Notes under the pieces: model-generated | What the model was told of the DNA's origin: nothing | Databases searched by the model: none | Seen by the model: the letters and a program-made list of their open reading frames with translations, nothing else | Assembly (NCBI RefSeq): GCF_042850945.1 | Contig: NZ_AP031496.1 | Location: forward strand, 5,022,001 to 5,086,000 | Direction: 5' to 3' | Length of the DNA: 64,000 nt | DNA from: Halioxenophilus aromaticivorans | Lineage (GTDB): Bacteria; Pseudomonadota; Gammaproteobacteria; Pseudomonadales; Cellvibrionaceae | Made by a program: the position numbers and the translations under genes | Shown here: in pieces, positions 25,138 through 34,584 of the stretch | How positions within the stretch are numbered: the first letter of the stretch is position 1 | Layout of the letters: each line of letters opens with the position of its first letter

Positions 25138-26376
25138 TTATTCGGCTTGGCTGTCGTCATCATTGAGTGTTTGCAAGATTTCAGCGTAGCTGGCAACCAG
25201 CCCTGGGCGGGATTCCGGCGGCACCTCGTTGGCCACTAGGCAGCGCTCAAACACTTCTTTGATGTCTAGGTCTTCCAGAGTTTCCTGGTCACCATTTTGA
25301 TGGATGACCCGGTTGCGTAGGCGCTTATTTTTAATGCGGCGGATTTCCACCGCCGAGCCCTCAATGGCCTCGTCCAACTGCTGGCGCACATTGCCCGCCA
25401 CCTGGTTGCACGTAAATTCAATCTCCAACCAAGCGTCGCTTTTGCTGGCCACCAGGGTTTGTATCTCAGCCAAAATGGTGTCTACCTCGCCCTCCAGGCG
25501 CACCAGGGTTTGAAACCGAGGAATGTGCAATTCCTGTAGTGAGTATTCACGGCCATTAAATTCCAACACCAATACAATTTTCTGCTGCTTGGCTTCGCCA
25601 TAACCCATGGCAATGGGCGAGCCGCTGTATCGGATGTGCGATTGCCCGCCTACTGTTTGCGGCACGTGTAAATGCCCCAAGGCCACGTAATTTAAACACT
25701 CGGGGAAGGCATCCACCCCCACATGGGCTAGGTTACCCACGTAGAGTTCACGCACGCCGTCGTCTTGCTCGGTTTTACCACCGGCTGCGAACAAATGGCC
25801 CATACCAATAATTGGAATAGCCTGGCCCTGAGCTTGTTCCAATTGCTGGCGCTTCTGCTCTGCCAGTTGGCATACCTGGGCGTAATGATTTTTGATACCA
25901 GCCACCAGCTTGGCGTTTTTATCGTCGATGGTTTCGCCGGGTTCGATTAAACGAATGTCTTTGTCCCGCAAATAGGGCACTGCGCAGATGATTGCCTCTA
26001 CCCGCTCGTCTTGCCTAAGCAAAATAATTTCGTCTTCGGGGTTATCGCCTATTGCACCTACCACGTGTACGTTCAAAGCTTTTAGCAGTTGCTTAGGGGC
26101 ATTTAAAAACGAAGGCGAATCGTGGTTACCGCCAATCACCACCACATGGCGGCAGGCAGACGCCGCCACCTTGCACAGAAACTGATAGTACATTTCCTGG
26201 GCTTTATTGTTGGGCGTGTTGGTATCAAAAATATCCCCAGCAATTAGCAGCACATCAATGCGTTGTTGCTCAATGGTTTGCTGCATCCAACTTAAAAATC
26301 CCTTGAATTCTTCGTAGCGCTTACGGCCGTATAAGGTGCGGCCCAGATGCCAATCGGAGGTGTGCAGTACTTTCAT
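25138..26376 (-). CDS. sbcD: SbcD nuclease subunit
   Basis: The Mre11-like phosphoesterase of SbcCD, 412 residues. The metal-binding motifs are DWHLGR (Asp8, His10), GDIFDTN, GGNHDSP and GHLHVPQ, in the standard order. The C-terminal part holds the capping domain and the ATPase-contact helix. I start at ATG 26376 (MKVLHTSDWHLG), the family's usual start; the frame extends 58 codons upstream with a sequence unlike any SbcD. It precedes sbcC by 39 bases, and a rhodanese gene lies just upstream on the same strand. Confidence 0.96.
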   Translation of the reverse strand: MKVLHTSDWHLGRTLYGRKRYEEFKGFLSWMQQTIEQQRIDVLLIAGDIFDTNTPNNKAQEMYYQFLCKVAASACRHVVVIGGNHDSPSFLNAPKQLLKALNVHVVGAIGDNPEDEIILLRQDERVEAIICAVPYLRDKDIRLIEPGETIDDKNAKLVAGIKNHYAQVCQLAEQKRQQLEQAQGQAIPIIGMGHLFAAGGKTEQDDGVRELYVGNLAHVGVDAFPECLNYVALGHLHVPQTVGGQSHIRYSGSPIAMGYGEAKQQKIVLVLEFNGREYSLQELHIPRFQTLVRLEGEVDTILAEIQTLVASKSDAWLEIEFTCNQVAGNVRQQLDEAIEGSAVEIRRIKNKRLRNRVIHQNGDQETLEDLDIKEVFERCLVANEVPPESRPGLVASYAEILQTLNDDDSQAE

Positions 26377-26402
26377 CAAACTAGGAATAGATCCAGTTAT
26401 TG

Positions 26403-26783
26403 TTACAGGTAGTCGATTGACGCTGGGGTTACGATGGGGTTCTGGGCTGACAGCCAGGCCTCTAAGCCACCGGCGATACTCTGCACATGCTGGTAACCCA
26501 TGCTTTTTAGGCTTTGTGCGGCCAGGGCCGCCCGGCCGGAGGTTTTGCAATAGACCACAATATTTAAGGTGCGGGCGTTTAACTCTGGCCGCGACGACAT
26601 GGTAAATTCCAGCATACCCCGGGGAATGCTGATGGCGCCCTCAATGTGACCGGACTCATACTCGGCGGGCTCTCGCACATCGATCAATAAATGTGCGTTA
26701 CTGATCACCGAAGGCGCCGCCGCCACATCGATCTCCATAATCTGCTGCTTGGCTTGTGCTACTAAATCCTGTGCTTCTCTCAT
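26403..26783 (-). CDS. Single-domain rhodanese
   Basis: A 126-residue rhodanese-fold sulfurtransferase with the CKTSGR active-site loop, catalytic Cys79. The family's DVREPAEYESGHIEGAISIP segment is at about 35-53. It would accept sulfane sulfur, but the donor and acceptor are not indicated by context. It lies 26 bases upstream of the sbcD start on the same strand and may be in the same transcript. Length is normal. Confidence 0.88.
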   Translation of the reverse strand: MREAQDLVAQAKQQIMEIDVAAAPSVISNAHLLIDVREPAEYESGHIEGAISIPRGMLEFTMSSRPELNARTLNIVVYCKTSGRAALAAQSLKSMGYQHVQSIAGGLEAWLSAQNPIVTPASIDYL

Positions 26784-27074
26784 GCTTGCCTCTGATTTTG
26801 CCGGGTTTCAACACCCACTGTAAGTAATGGCATAGGTTTGGTTTGGCTAAACAAACCCCGCTATTGTAATCAAAAGCGCTGGGTCTAACAGTAGGCTCAA
26901 CCGCTTTAAACGCAGATTGTAAGCAAGTTCAAAGACAGGTAGATGAGATTCGGCAGGGTTGACGAGGTTTCGCCAGAAAGGAAGAAAATTCAAGAGTGTG
27001 AGAAGCGCCACCCGGCTGAACTCTGCCCGGCTAAGCTATACCGGGCAAAGTGATACAACGGCGGGATTTTTGTA

Positions 27075-28292
27075 CTACAAAGTCAATTTAAACTCCGCAC
27101 CCACACCGGCGGTGTTGTTCTCGCTATAACTGGAAGACAAGCCAAAATGGAAGGTGTTAAATGGCGAGAAAGCTAGGCCTGCGGTGACGACGTTTTCTTG
27201 CACGTCGTTCATGTCGTGGCGGTAGCCAACGCGCACTGCAGCCCAGTTCCAGAAATTTAATTCTGCACCTAGGCGGGCAAATTGCGCGCGATCGTAACCT
27301 GCAAAACCGCTGTCCTCGGTGAGATCTAGATCCGCCGCCAGGGTCAGCATGGAACCGTTATAGGCCACACCCACTGTGGCTTTGGGGTTGAGTTCGTAAC
27401 GAAGTGGTTCATCGGCTGCGTAGCGCGGGCTGATGGTACCGGGGGCAATGGTGTCGTAATCGCCGCCCAGTACATTGCGCAGGGTTAAGCCTGCGTTGAC
27501 TTTGGGCGTGATGTAATAGGCCATACCTAGGTCCAGGTTAAACCCGGATTCCGAGGCCACATAGTCGTCTGCATCCAGGTCGTCTTGGTCGTAGCTGCCG
27601 GCGGTGCTCTTGTAATAAATGGTTTGCAACTCTTGGTATTTAGGGGCAACCGAAAAACTGAGTTGTTGGTCTTGCCAGGTGGCACCGTGGGCCAGGGCCA
27701 CATAGGCTTCGCTCACCACAACGCCCACCCCGGTTACCGACGAGGCTGAATCTTCTAGCAAGTCAGCATTGCCGCTGATAATGGCATTTTCGATGAGCGT
27801 TTCATCGTCGCTGACGTAATCGGCAATCACGGTCACGTCTAACGTAGAGCGGCCGCCCAAGGCTAGGTTCATTTCTCCCAAGGGCATGGTCAGCGCTAAC
27901 TCGGTATTCACTTTTAGCGTTACCGGTTTATTATCCAGCTCGGCGAGTTCTTGTAAAAACGCATCCTTGTAGGCTTCTGACGAGGAGACATCTTGCATTT
28001 GGATGGCCAAGTCCAACTCATCGTAGGCGTCGGTCATATCGTCTACGGTGTCGGCGATATCGTGGCGGTCGCTGGCTTCTACCACCAGGCTTGGGCCCAC
28101 AAAAGACCAACCGGCTTGCAGTGGGCCACCGGTCATCAATGCTGGATTCATAATGGCGGCGGTGTCACCGTTGGCCGATGCCACACCGGTGCCACCCATT
28201 CCCATGCTGCGTACATCTTCAGCGAGTGAGGGCATGGCGAAACTTAAAGCGGCGGCAAGGAGAGTTGGTTTACACGCGGAGACAGGCTTCAT
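27075..28292 (-). CDS. TraF-like (FadL-type) outer-membrane beta-barrel protein
   Basis: A 405-residue protein often labelled conjugal transfer TraF-like in marine gammaproteobacteria. It has a signal peptide ending SLAE (about residue 24), then DVRSMGMGGTGVASANGDTAAIMNPA, the FadL/TraF_2-type plug-like opening. The remaining strands are barrel-like and end with FKLTL. There are no conjugation genes nearby, so a hydrophobic-solute transport role is more likely than DNA transfer. A long non-coding region separates it from parE. Confidence 0.75.
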   Translation of the reverse strand: MKPVSACKPTLLAAALSFAMPSLAEDVRSMGMGGTGVASANGDTAAIMNPALMTGGPLQAGWSFVGPSLVVEASDRHDIADTVDDMTDAYDELDLAIQMQDVSSSEAYKDAFLQELAELDNKPVTLKVNTELALTMPLGEMNLALGGRSTLDVTVIADYVSDDETLIENAIISGNADLLEDSASSVTGVGVVVSEAYVALAHGATWQDQQLSFSVAPKYQELQTIYYKSTAGSYDQDDLDADDYVASESGFNLDLGMAYYITPKVNAGLTLRNVLGGDYDTIAPGTISPRYAADEPLRYELNPKATVGVAYNGSMLTLAADLDLTEDSGFAGYDRAQFARLGAELNFWNWAAVRVGYRHDMNDVQENVVTAGLAFSPFNTFHFGLSSSYSENNTAGVGAEFKLTL

Positions 28293-28806
28293 AAATTAGT
28301 CCCTTAATTTTACGAGTGAATGCCTTAAGTGTAGAAGCCATTACCAAAAGCTTTAGACCACTGAGCGGATAAAGCCAACCTTTGGTAGCGTGGTGGCGTC
28401 CTTGCTCACCTTGCTCACGCCGGCAGCACCACGTTAATTAACACAGCCTTAACTAATTTAGCCGGCATAATTTTCGCGGCTTTTAGTATTTGCCCACAGC
28501 ATTAATAAACCAACCGCTTTGCTCATAACCCAACACTTGTGCGTTGCAAACGCCTCAGCCGATTGCGTTCATAATGCGGTACACAGTCCACGATAAGCCA
28601 TGCAAATCTGGCGTGCAGCATTGGGCAAATCATTATTTAACCAAATGGTTTATTAGGCTGGCATTATTTGTGAGCGGTGAATAGGATCTTTAAATAAAAA
28701 ATCAGGTTTAGCAAAGGCCGATTAAAGCGAATTTTTAATTCAGCAATAAATAAAAACCCCGGTAAAAGCACCGGGGTTTTTATTTACACAAGGGCCTGCG
28801 AAAAAA
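28293..28806. other. Intergenic region with the parE terminator
   Basis: A 514-base gap between the minus-strand parE (ending 28807) and the TraF-like gene (start 28292). Apart from the terminator at 28752-28781, I see no gene, repeat or RNA. Confidence 0.45.
28752..28781. terminator. Bidirectional terminator after parE
   Basis: AAAAACCCCGGT-aaaag-CACCGGGGTTTTT: a GC-rich stem with A/T-runs on both sides, so it can end transcripts from either strand; here it ends parE. Confidence 0.9.
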
Positions 28807-30693
28807 CTACACCTCTGCCAAATCACCTTTGGACTCCAACCACACTTTTCGATCGGAGGACCGCTTTTTGGCTAACAGCATATCCAAAACACCGAAGGTG
28901 TCTTGATCATCCTCGATGGTGAGTTTAACCAATTTACGGGTATCTGGCGCCATGGTGGTTTCGCGCAGTTGTATTGGGTTCATCTCGCCCAATCCTTTAA
29001 AGCGCTGCACGTTGGGCTTGCCGCGTTTTTTCTCGGCTTGTAGGCGATCTAAAATGCCGTTTTTCTCGGCTTCGTCTAGGGCGTAGTAAACTTCTTGGCC
29101 TAAATCAATGCGGTACAAAGGCGGCATGGCGATGTAAATATGGCCAGCATCCACCAAGGGTTTAAAGTGCCGTAAGAACAGCGCGCACAACAGCGTGGCA
29201 ATGTGCAAGCCATCGGAGTCGGCATCGGCCAGCACACAGACTTTGCTATAACGCAGGCCGTCTAAATTATCGCTGCCCGGGTCTACGCCCAGGGCCACAG
29301 AAATATCGTGCACTTCTTGGCTGGCGAGAATGTCCGCACTATCGACTTCCCAGGTATTTAGGATTTTTCCGCGCAGCGGCATGATGGCTTGGAAATCTCG
29401 CTCGCGAGCTTGTTTAGCGGAGCCACCGGCGGAATCCCCTTCCACCAAAAACAATTCACTGCGGCTTGGGTCACCACTGGAGCAGTCTGCCAGTTTGCCG
29501 GGCAGTGCTGGGCCTTGGGTAATTTTTTTACGAGCAATTTTTTTACTGCTGCGCACCCGCGCCTGGGCGTTGCTGATGCAATGCTCGGCCAGCTTTTCGC
29601 CGTCTTCGGTGTGTTGGTTTAACCACAGACTGAATGCATCTTTAGCCACACCGGAAACGAACGCCGCCGCCTCGCGGGAGGACAAACGCTCTTTGGTTTG
29701 GCCTGAGAACTGCGGGTCACCCATTTTGGAACTGAGCACAAACGAACAGTGCGCCCAGATATCCTCCGGAGCCAACTTAACGCCACGGGGTAGTAAATTG
29801 CGGAATTCGCAAAACTCCCGCAGGGCTTCTAACAGACCGGTACGCAATCCATTGACGTGGGTACCACCCTGGGCAGTGGGAATTAAATTAACGTAGCTCT
29901 CTTGGGTGAGTTCGCCACCTTCTACCAACCATTGCACGGCCCAATCGGCGGCTTCGGTTTTTGCGCTGAAGGTGCCCACAAATGGCGCCTCTGGCAGGCA
30001 GGCCCAACCTTGCGTGGCAGCGGCAAGATAATCGCACAGCCCGTCTTCGTAATACCACTCGTCTTTTTCGTCGTTTTGCTCGTTGGTGAAGTTCACCTTT
30101 AGGCCAGGGCAGAGTACCGCCTTGGCGCGCAACACATGACGCAGGCGCGATACCGAGAATTTGTTGCTGTCAAAATATTTTGGGTCTGGCAGGAAGCGAA
30201 CGCCGGTGCCGGTATCCCGTTTGGCGCAGGTGCCGATGACTTCTAAATCAGCGGCTTTTTCGCCGCCGCTAAAGCCGATGCGGTAAATTTCACCACCACG
30301 CTTGATGGTGACTTCCAAAATTTGGGACAGCGCGTTTACTACGCTCACCCCCACACCGTGCAAGCCACCGGAGAACTGATAGTTTTTGTTGGAGAACTTA
30401 CCGCCCGCATGCAAGGTGGACAAAATCACCTCAACGCCAGGCTTGCCCTGTTCTGGGTGAATGTCCACCGGCATTCCACGGCCGTTGTCGCGCACCGTCA
30501 TAGAGTGGTCTTTGTGCAAAATCACATCGATCTGATTGGCGTGGCCGGCCAGGGCCTCATCCACGGAGTTATCGATAACTTCTTGTGCAAGGTGATTAGG
30601 ACGGGTGGTTTCGGTGTACATACCCGGGCGCTTGCGCACCGGGTCTAAGCCCGTGAGGACTTCGATATCTTCAGCGGTATAATTTGTTGCCAT
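28807..30693 (-). CDS. parE: DNA topoisomerase IV subunit B
   Basis: The ATPase subunit of topoisomerase IV, 628 residues, working with ParC to unlink replicated chromosomes. The GHKL ATPase segment is near the N-terminus (VIDNSVDEALAGHA, VRDNGRGMPVDIH, GGLHGVGVSVVNAL). The transducer and the Toprim domain (ELFLVEGDSAGGSAKQARERDFQAIMPLRGKILN with EGDSA and a later DADSDGLHI) follow. The KVPGYR-free C-terminus is typical of ParE. It is the last gene of the nudF-yqiB-cpdA-yqiA-parE region, a known gammaproteobacterial neighbourhood. Confidence 0.97.
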   Translation of the reverse strand: MATNYTAEDIEVLTGLDPVRKRPGMYTETTRPNHLAQEVIDNSVDEALAGHANQIDVILHKDHSMTVRDNGRGMPVDIHPEQGKPGVEVILSTLHAGGKFSNKNYQFSGGLHGVGVSVVNALSQILEVTIKRGGEIYRIGFSGGEKAADLEVIGTCAKRDTGTGVRFLPDPKYFDSNKFSVSRLRHVLRAKAVLCPGLKVNFTNEQNDEKDEWYYEDGLCDYLAAATQGWACLPEAPFVGTFSAKTEAADWAVQWLVEGGELTQESYVNLIPTAQGGTHVNGLRTGLLEALREFCEFRNLLPRGVKLAPEDIWAHCSFVLSSKMGDPQFSGQTKERLSSREAAAFVSGVAKDAFSLWLNQHTEDGEKLAEHCISNAQARVRSSKKIARKKITQGPALPGKLADCSSGDPSRSELFLVEGDSAGGSAKQARERDFQAIMPLRGKILNTWEVDSADILASQEVHDISVALGVDPGSDNLDGLRYSKVCVLADADSDGLHIATLLCALFLRHFKPLVDAGHIYIAMPPLYRIDLGQEVYYALDEAEKNGILDRLQAEKKRGKPNVQRFKGLGEMNPIQLRETTMAPDTRKLVKLTIEDDQDTFGVLDMLLAKKRSSDRKVWLESKGDLAEV

Positions 30694-30754
30694 GGCCGTT
30701 TCGAGCTGCTCTGTGTTTCGAATGCGGCCATGTTAACCGTATTTGCGCGGCTTA

Positions 30755-31348
30755 TTAACACTCCCGCGCATAAAATTTATCGAAAAACGCTAGGCTGGCG
30801 GACAAATGACGTTCAAAGTTTTGGAAACTGTGGTCACCGCCCTCTTCTACCAGCATTTCTGCCCCCTGATACTTGGACACGGCTTTGTTGTAGTCCAGGG
30901 TTTCGTCACCGGTTTGCAGCAACACCCAATAGTTGGCCAAGCGCTTGGCACTGTGGGCTGGCACCTGGGTCAATTCATCTAGGTGACTACTATTGAGCTG
31001 GTAGGTCTGTTCCGTGTGGTAGTTTTGCAGCGTTTGGTCAATGTATTGCGGCATAAGCTTCAACGGCTCACACGCGGGATTGATTAACACCGCAGGTAGA
31101 TCACAGGCCTCGGCTAAATAGGTGGCCCAAAAGCCGCCCATGGAGCTACCCATTAGGCCAATGTGCTGGCCTTTGAGATCTGCCACCAAGTCATCCAATT
31201 GTTGTTGAGTTTGACCGGGATAGGGCGTGAGTTGCGGACAGTAAAAGCTCACCTGCGGGTGCTCCTCGGCCAACCAACGGGCCACTACCTGGGCTTTATG
31301 GCTTTGCGGCGAACTTAAAAAGCCATGGATGTAGATAACCGCTGTCAT
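30755..31348 (-). CDS. yqiA: YqiA-type esterase
   Basis: An alpha/beta-hydrolase of 197 residues. The nucleophile elbow GSSMGG has Ser69, YIHGFLSSP gives the oxyanion region, and EEGGDHSFQNFE supplies the likely catalytic His. YqiA esterases cleave short-chain acyl esters or thioesters; physiological substrate unknown. I start at ATG 31348 (MTAVIYIHG), which has AGGTGG about eight bases upstream; the longer frame to 31426 is not supported. It lies between cpdA and parE on the same strand, 61 bases before the parE start. Confidence 0.9.
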   Translation of the reverse strand: MTAVIYIHGFLSSPQSHKAQVVARWLAEEHPQVSFYCPQLTPYPGQTQQQLDDLVADLKGQHIGLMGSSMGGFWATYLAEACDLPAVLINPACEPLKLMPQYIDQTLQNYHTEQTYQLNSSHLDELTQVPAHSAKRLANYWVLLQTGDETLDYNKAVSKYQGAEMLVEEGGDHSFQNFERHLSASLAFFDKFYAREC

Positions 31349-31621
31349 GGGGTTTACCACCTGGTTGTTTGGCGACCGACCTCTGGCTGCTAGTATTTCA
31401 TCCAAAGGGCCGACTGCAAAGGCCATGAAGATTACGACGAGAAAATTTTAAGAACCACTATTATGCCCTAGCGCCCCGGCATTACCACGCATTAGCTGAA
31501 GCATTACTCTTCAGTACAGAAGGCCTTTAACGAACAAAGCCGCCATAAGGCGACTTCGAGTGGGGCTCGCTGCTAGTCGAACGAGGCACTAGCATGACGA
31601 AGCAGGCTGGCTGCCGACGGA

Positions 31622-32410
31622 CTAATAACCGTTAGAGGCAAGGTCTATTTGGTAATCGCGCTGGGATACTCTGTTTACCTGGGTATTGAGAGAGCCGTCT
31701 TTGTGCAGCTCGAACAGGCGATAACCTGGCATCGCGGTATCCACTGCGAATTCGTCGTTGTTGGGCTTGAACTGAGCGCAGGTAGAAGGGCTACCGAACA
31801 GTTTTACGCCATTACGCACAGCTTGGAAATCTTGATGCACATGACCCCAGGCCACTGCACGTACGTTGTTGTGTTTATCGAGGGTTTCGAAAAAACGATC
31901 GGAGGAGCGCACTACGTACTGATCCAACCACGCTGAGCCAACAGGCACAGGCTGATGGTGCAAAAACACCATGGCGTTCATGCCACTATGGCGGGCCAGG
32001 GTTTTATCCAGGAAGGTCAGCTCGTTATCGCTTAGATCGCCATGCTCAAATCCAGGTACACGAGAGTTAAGGTGGAGCAACAACCACGACCCCATCACCT
32101 GTACGGGGTTAATTACCGCAGGGCCTAACACGCGCTTCATTACGTCTAGGTCGTCGTGGTTACCGGGCAAGCAAGACCAAATGTTGATTTGGTGCTCGGC
32201 CAGGGTATCGGCAAAGCGGCGGTAGGACTCAGGGCTGCCATCGTTAGAAAGGTCGCCGGAGGCTACTACCATTTCGCTTTTGGGCAACTGCCCTAATACG
32301 TCGCGTAGGCTTTGGTCTGTATCCACACCAAGCAAGGTATCACCTGGGATTTTACCCAAATGAGGATCGGTAATCTGCACTACACGAATAACATTGCTTT
32401 GAAAAAACAT
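31622..32410 (-). CDS. cpdA: 3',5'-cyclic-AMP phosphodiesterase
   Basis: A calcineurin-like metallophosphoesterase of 262 residues that lowers cAMP. The metal-binding motifs appear in order: TDPHLGK (Asp15, His17), GDLSNDG, GNHDD, FLHHQPVP and GHVHQDF. The full-length match and position upstream of yqiA-parE agree with CpdA of Pseudomonas and enterobacteria. The N-terminal MFFQSNVIRVVQITDPHLG is typical. It may share transcripts with yqiA, though the 273-base gap between them suggests otherwise. Confidence 0.95.
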   Translation of the reverse strand: MFFQSNVIRVVQITDPHLGKIPGDTLLGVDTDQSLRDVLGQLPKSEMVVASGDLSNDGSPESYRRFADTLAEHQINIWSCLPGNHDDLDVMKRVLGPAVINPVQVMGSWLLLHLNSRVPGFEHGDLSDNELTFLDKTLARHSGMNAMVFLHHQPVPVGSAWLDQYVVRSSDRFFETLDKHNNVRAVAWGHVHQDFQAVRNGVKLFGSPSTCAQFKPNNDEFAVDTAMPGYRLFELHKDGSLNTQVNRVSQRDYQIDLASNGY

Positions 32411-32876
32411 AACCCTAAGTTCTTTGTTTAACCGTATTTTACTTTACTGCCATAGTTTCTAGCTATGTTACCCCAGCGCCGACCCTAGAAATGTCGACTG
32501 GCTACGGTAATTTGTATAAAAACCGTAAAATCACGGTGTTTTTTTTGTTATATGACCAAGCGCACATAGAAACGCACGTTCAAGGCCGTTTATGGTAGTT
32601 CTAAATCGGTTTGGCGGTTCGCTGTAGTAGTGCATTCAGACGGGTGGTTTTCGCACCCAGGCGAATGGTTATCCCATAAAGCTGATTAAATTGTTACAAA
32701 TCCAAACCGATTGGTCATGACACTCTGTGCAAAAACGATTATAGCCAGGAGGCCCGGCCTGTCAGGGGTTAAAGGCGCCGACTGGGTTAATTTTTGTTGA
32801 TAATTTGGCCTAGTCGACATTTTGTAGGGCGACTTTGCCGCGCTAATAGCGATTGGAAGTCAGAGGGGGGGTGTTT
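32411..32876. other. Intergenic region with a weak bidirectional terminator
   Basis: A 466-base gap between yqiB and cpdA (both minus). The stem ACCGT-AAAATC-ACGGT at 32522-32537 is followed by a T-run on the plus strand (GTTTTTTTTG) and TTTTT on the minus strand. A plus-strand transcript ending here would have no gene; the minus-strand reading would end nudF-yqiB transcription. No other feature is seen. Confidence 0.4.
32522..32547. terminator. Short terminator-like hairpin
   Basis: A five-base stem ACCGT/ACGGT with an AAAATC loop and T-runs on either side. The stem is weak, so function is uncertain; it may separate yqiB from cpdA. Confidence 0.4.
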
Positions 32877-33359
32877 TTAGTCGGTAATGCGTTGAGCCAC
32901 GCGACCGCGGGCCAAACAATGGGCTAGCCATTCGCCCAAAAAGCGGTTGAGTTGTAGTTTCTCGTCCTTTTGGTACATGCGCTGGTTGGGGTAGTCATAG
33001 CTGGCGCGAGTGTTCCAATGCTTGTTCCAAGAGACCACCTCGGCCATGCGAGCATCGTGGTACATACGCACGCGTAGCACTCGGTCTTGCTCAAAGGGGT
33101 GCGCAGATTGCGTCTGTTTGATCTCTAAGGTAAAGGTGTAGGGCGCTCGCTCCAGCATGGTGAGCTGGATTTTCTCCGCCGGCAGCTCGCCTTTGGCCTC
33201 AACTTGGTACTCCCAGGATTCACGCTGCTCTAGGCTTGGCATCAACTTGCACAGACGCACGTAGTTGGCCTCACATTCGGCTTGCTGCGAGCGCAAATCA
33301 ACTACATAAGACGCTTTTTTAGCCACACGAGGATTGCTGACGGGCAAGTAAAACTCCAA
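32877..33359 (-). CDS. yqiB: DUF1249 protein (YqiB)
   Basis: A 160-residue cytoplasmic protein of the DUF1249/YqiB family, which is conserved beside nudF and cpdA across gammaproteobacteria but has no proven function. Family-typical segments include ANYVRLCKLMP, VRMYHDARMAEVVSW and ARYDYPNQRMYQKDEKLQLNRFLGEWLAHCLARG. The start shown is TTG (33359), a weak choice with no clear ribosome-binding site. The gene ends 157 bases upstream-side of nudF on the same strand and likely forms one transcription unit with it. Confidence 0.85.
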   Translation of the reverse strand: MEFYLPVSNPRVAKKASYVVDLRSQQAECEANYVRLCKLMPSLEQRESWEYQVEAKGELPAEKIQLTMLERAPYTFTLEIKQTQSAHPFEQDRVLRVRMYHDARMAEVVSWNKHWNTRASYDYPNQRMYQKDEKLQLNRFLGEWLAHCLARGRVAQRITD

Positions 33360-33516
33360 GCTCTAATGAGCATTCAATGGGTGAATCAACTGAGTGCTGT
33401 TGTTTATATCTATCACAAGTACCAGGACCTGTTAACAATTAAAGCTCGGGTTGGCCCCAGCAGAACGATCTGTGACACATTCGAAACTGTGCTGACCAAA
33501 CCCATACCAACCAACA

Positions 33517-34128
33517 CTAGGCTAATGCATTACTGGCAAGCCTAGCACGGTTGGCGACCAACCACTGTAAGCCAATTAACGTTGCAGCGTTGCAATGCTG
33601 GTCGGCGAAGAGATTGTCCAGCACCTCCGCGGCGGGGTATACCCCCAAACGGATGTCTTCGGATTCATTCTCCAAGCCATAAAATCCGGCTTTTCCAGTC
33701 AAATCGCCCAGGGCACAATACAGGTAAATTTTTTCATCACTGCCACCGGGGCTGGATAGATAGGTGCAGATAGGCACCAATTGTTGTGGACTAAACCCGG
33801 CTTCCTCCACCAGCTCGCGGCGGATTGACTGCTCGCCATCTTCCCCAGGGTCAATGATGCCAGCCACCACTTCGTAGCACCAGGCGCCGCCAGCACTGCC
33901 TATGGCGCCAACCCGAAATTGTTCTATTAGGCCAATGGTGTCGTTGATTGGGTCATAAAGAATGGCCGCCGCCGCATCGCCCCGTTTAAATACTTCACGT
34001 CGAATGGGGTCGCTCCAGCCGCCGCCGAACAACCGATGCTTCAAGGTAACCGTCACCATCTTAAAAAAGCCTTGGTAACTGGTGCGTTCTTCTAATACTT
34101 CTACGTCTTGGTCATTAAAACCGGGCAT
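33517..34128 (-). CDS. nudF: ADP-ribose diphosphatase
   Basis: A Nudix hydrolase of 203 residues that splits ADP-ribose into AMP and ribose 5-phosphate. The Nudix box GIIDPGEDGEQSIRRELVEEAGF (about 90-112) has all consensus positions (G-x5-E-x7-RE-U-x-EE-x-GU). The N-terminal strand pair and EQFRVGA are those of ADP-ribose pyrophosphatases. Its place next to yqiB, cpdA and tolC is the standard gammaproteobacterial layout. GAAGG... upstream of the ATG gives a plausible Shine-Dalgarno. Confidence 0.94.
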   Translation of the reverse strand: MPGFNDQDVEVLEERTSYQGFFKMVTVTLKHRLFGGGWSDPIRREVFKRGDAAAAILYDPINDTIGLIEQFRVGAIGSAGGAWCYEVVAGIIDPGEDGEQSIRRELVEEAGFSPQQLVPICTYLSSPGGSDEKIYLYCALGDLTGKAGFYGLENESEDIRLGVYPAAEVLDNLFADQHCNAATLIGLQWLVANRARLASNALA

Positions 34129-34584
34129 GGCAGTTCCTTCAAACGGGTCTTTAGCTGTGGTCTAGATAACTGGAGCACGAATCGAAAAATATTGGCGCTA
34201 ATACACCAGTAACCCTCCGGCCGCGGATTAATGAATGCAGTGCTTAGCATCAATCACGATTTCGCAGCGCTGGCTGTATTGGGAGTAACAGAATATCAGG
34301 CTATACTGATTAAGACATTGACCGAGTTAGAGGCCCGAGCCAAAACCTACCGCCGCTCCTGCGCATGCCACTCCATTCCATGGCAGCTACCCGCACCCAA
34401 CATCGCCGGCTGAGAATTCTAACAGATTCTTAAGAAACCAAATTTGCCCAACCCTCGTCCAAGCGGCTTTGGCAAACGATGAAAACTGGCTGCAACGCGG
34501 ATACTGACACATTTTGGTTTCACTTTTTGCGCGCCGGGCCGATAGAGACACTATTGAATTTCGCACTGATTAAAGGCAAATCGC
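34129..34584. other. Divergent intergenic region between nudF and tolC
   Basis: A 456-base gap. It must carry both promoters. A 60-codon frame at 34231 has no family match or ribosome-binding site. No riboswitch or repeat is seen. Confidence 0.45.

Noticed and set aside
34231..34413. 60-codon frame between nudF and tolC
   Set aside because: No ribosome-binding site, no known match, and random-looking composition in a divergent promoter region.
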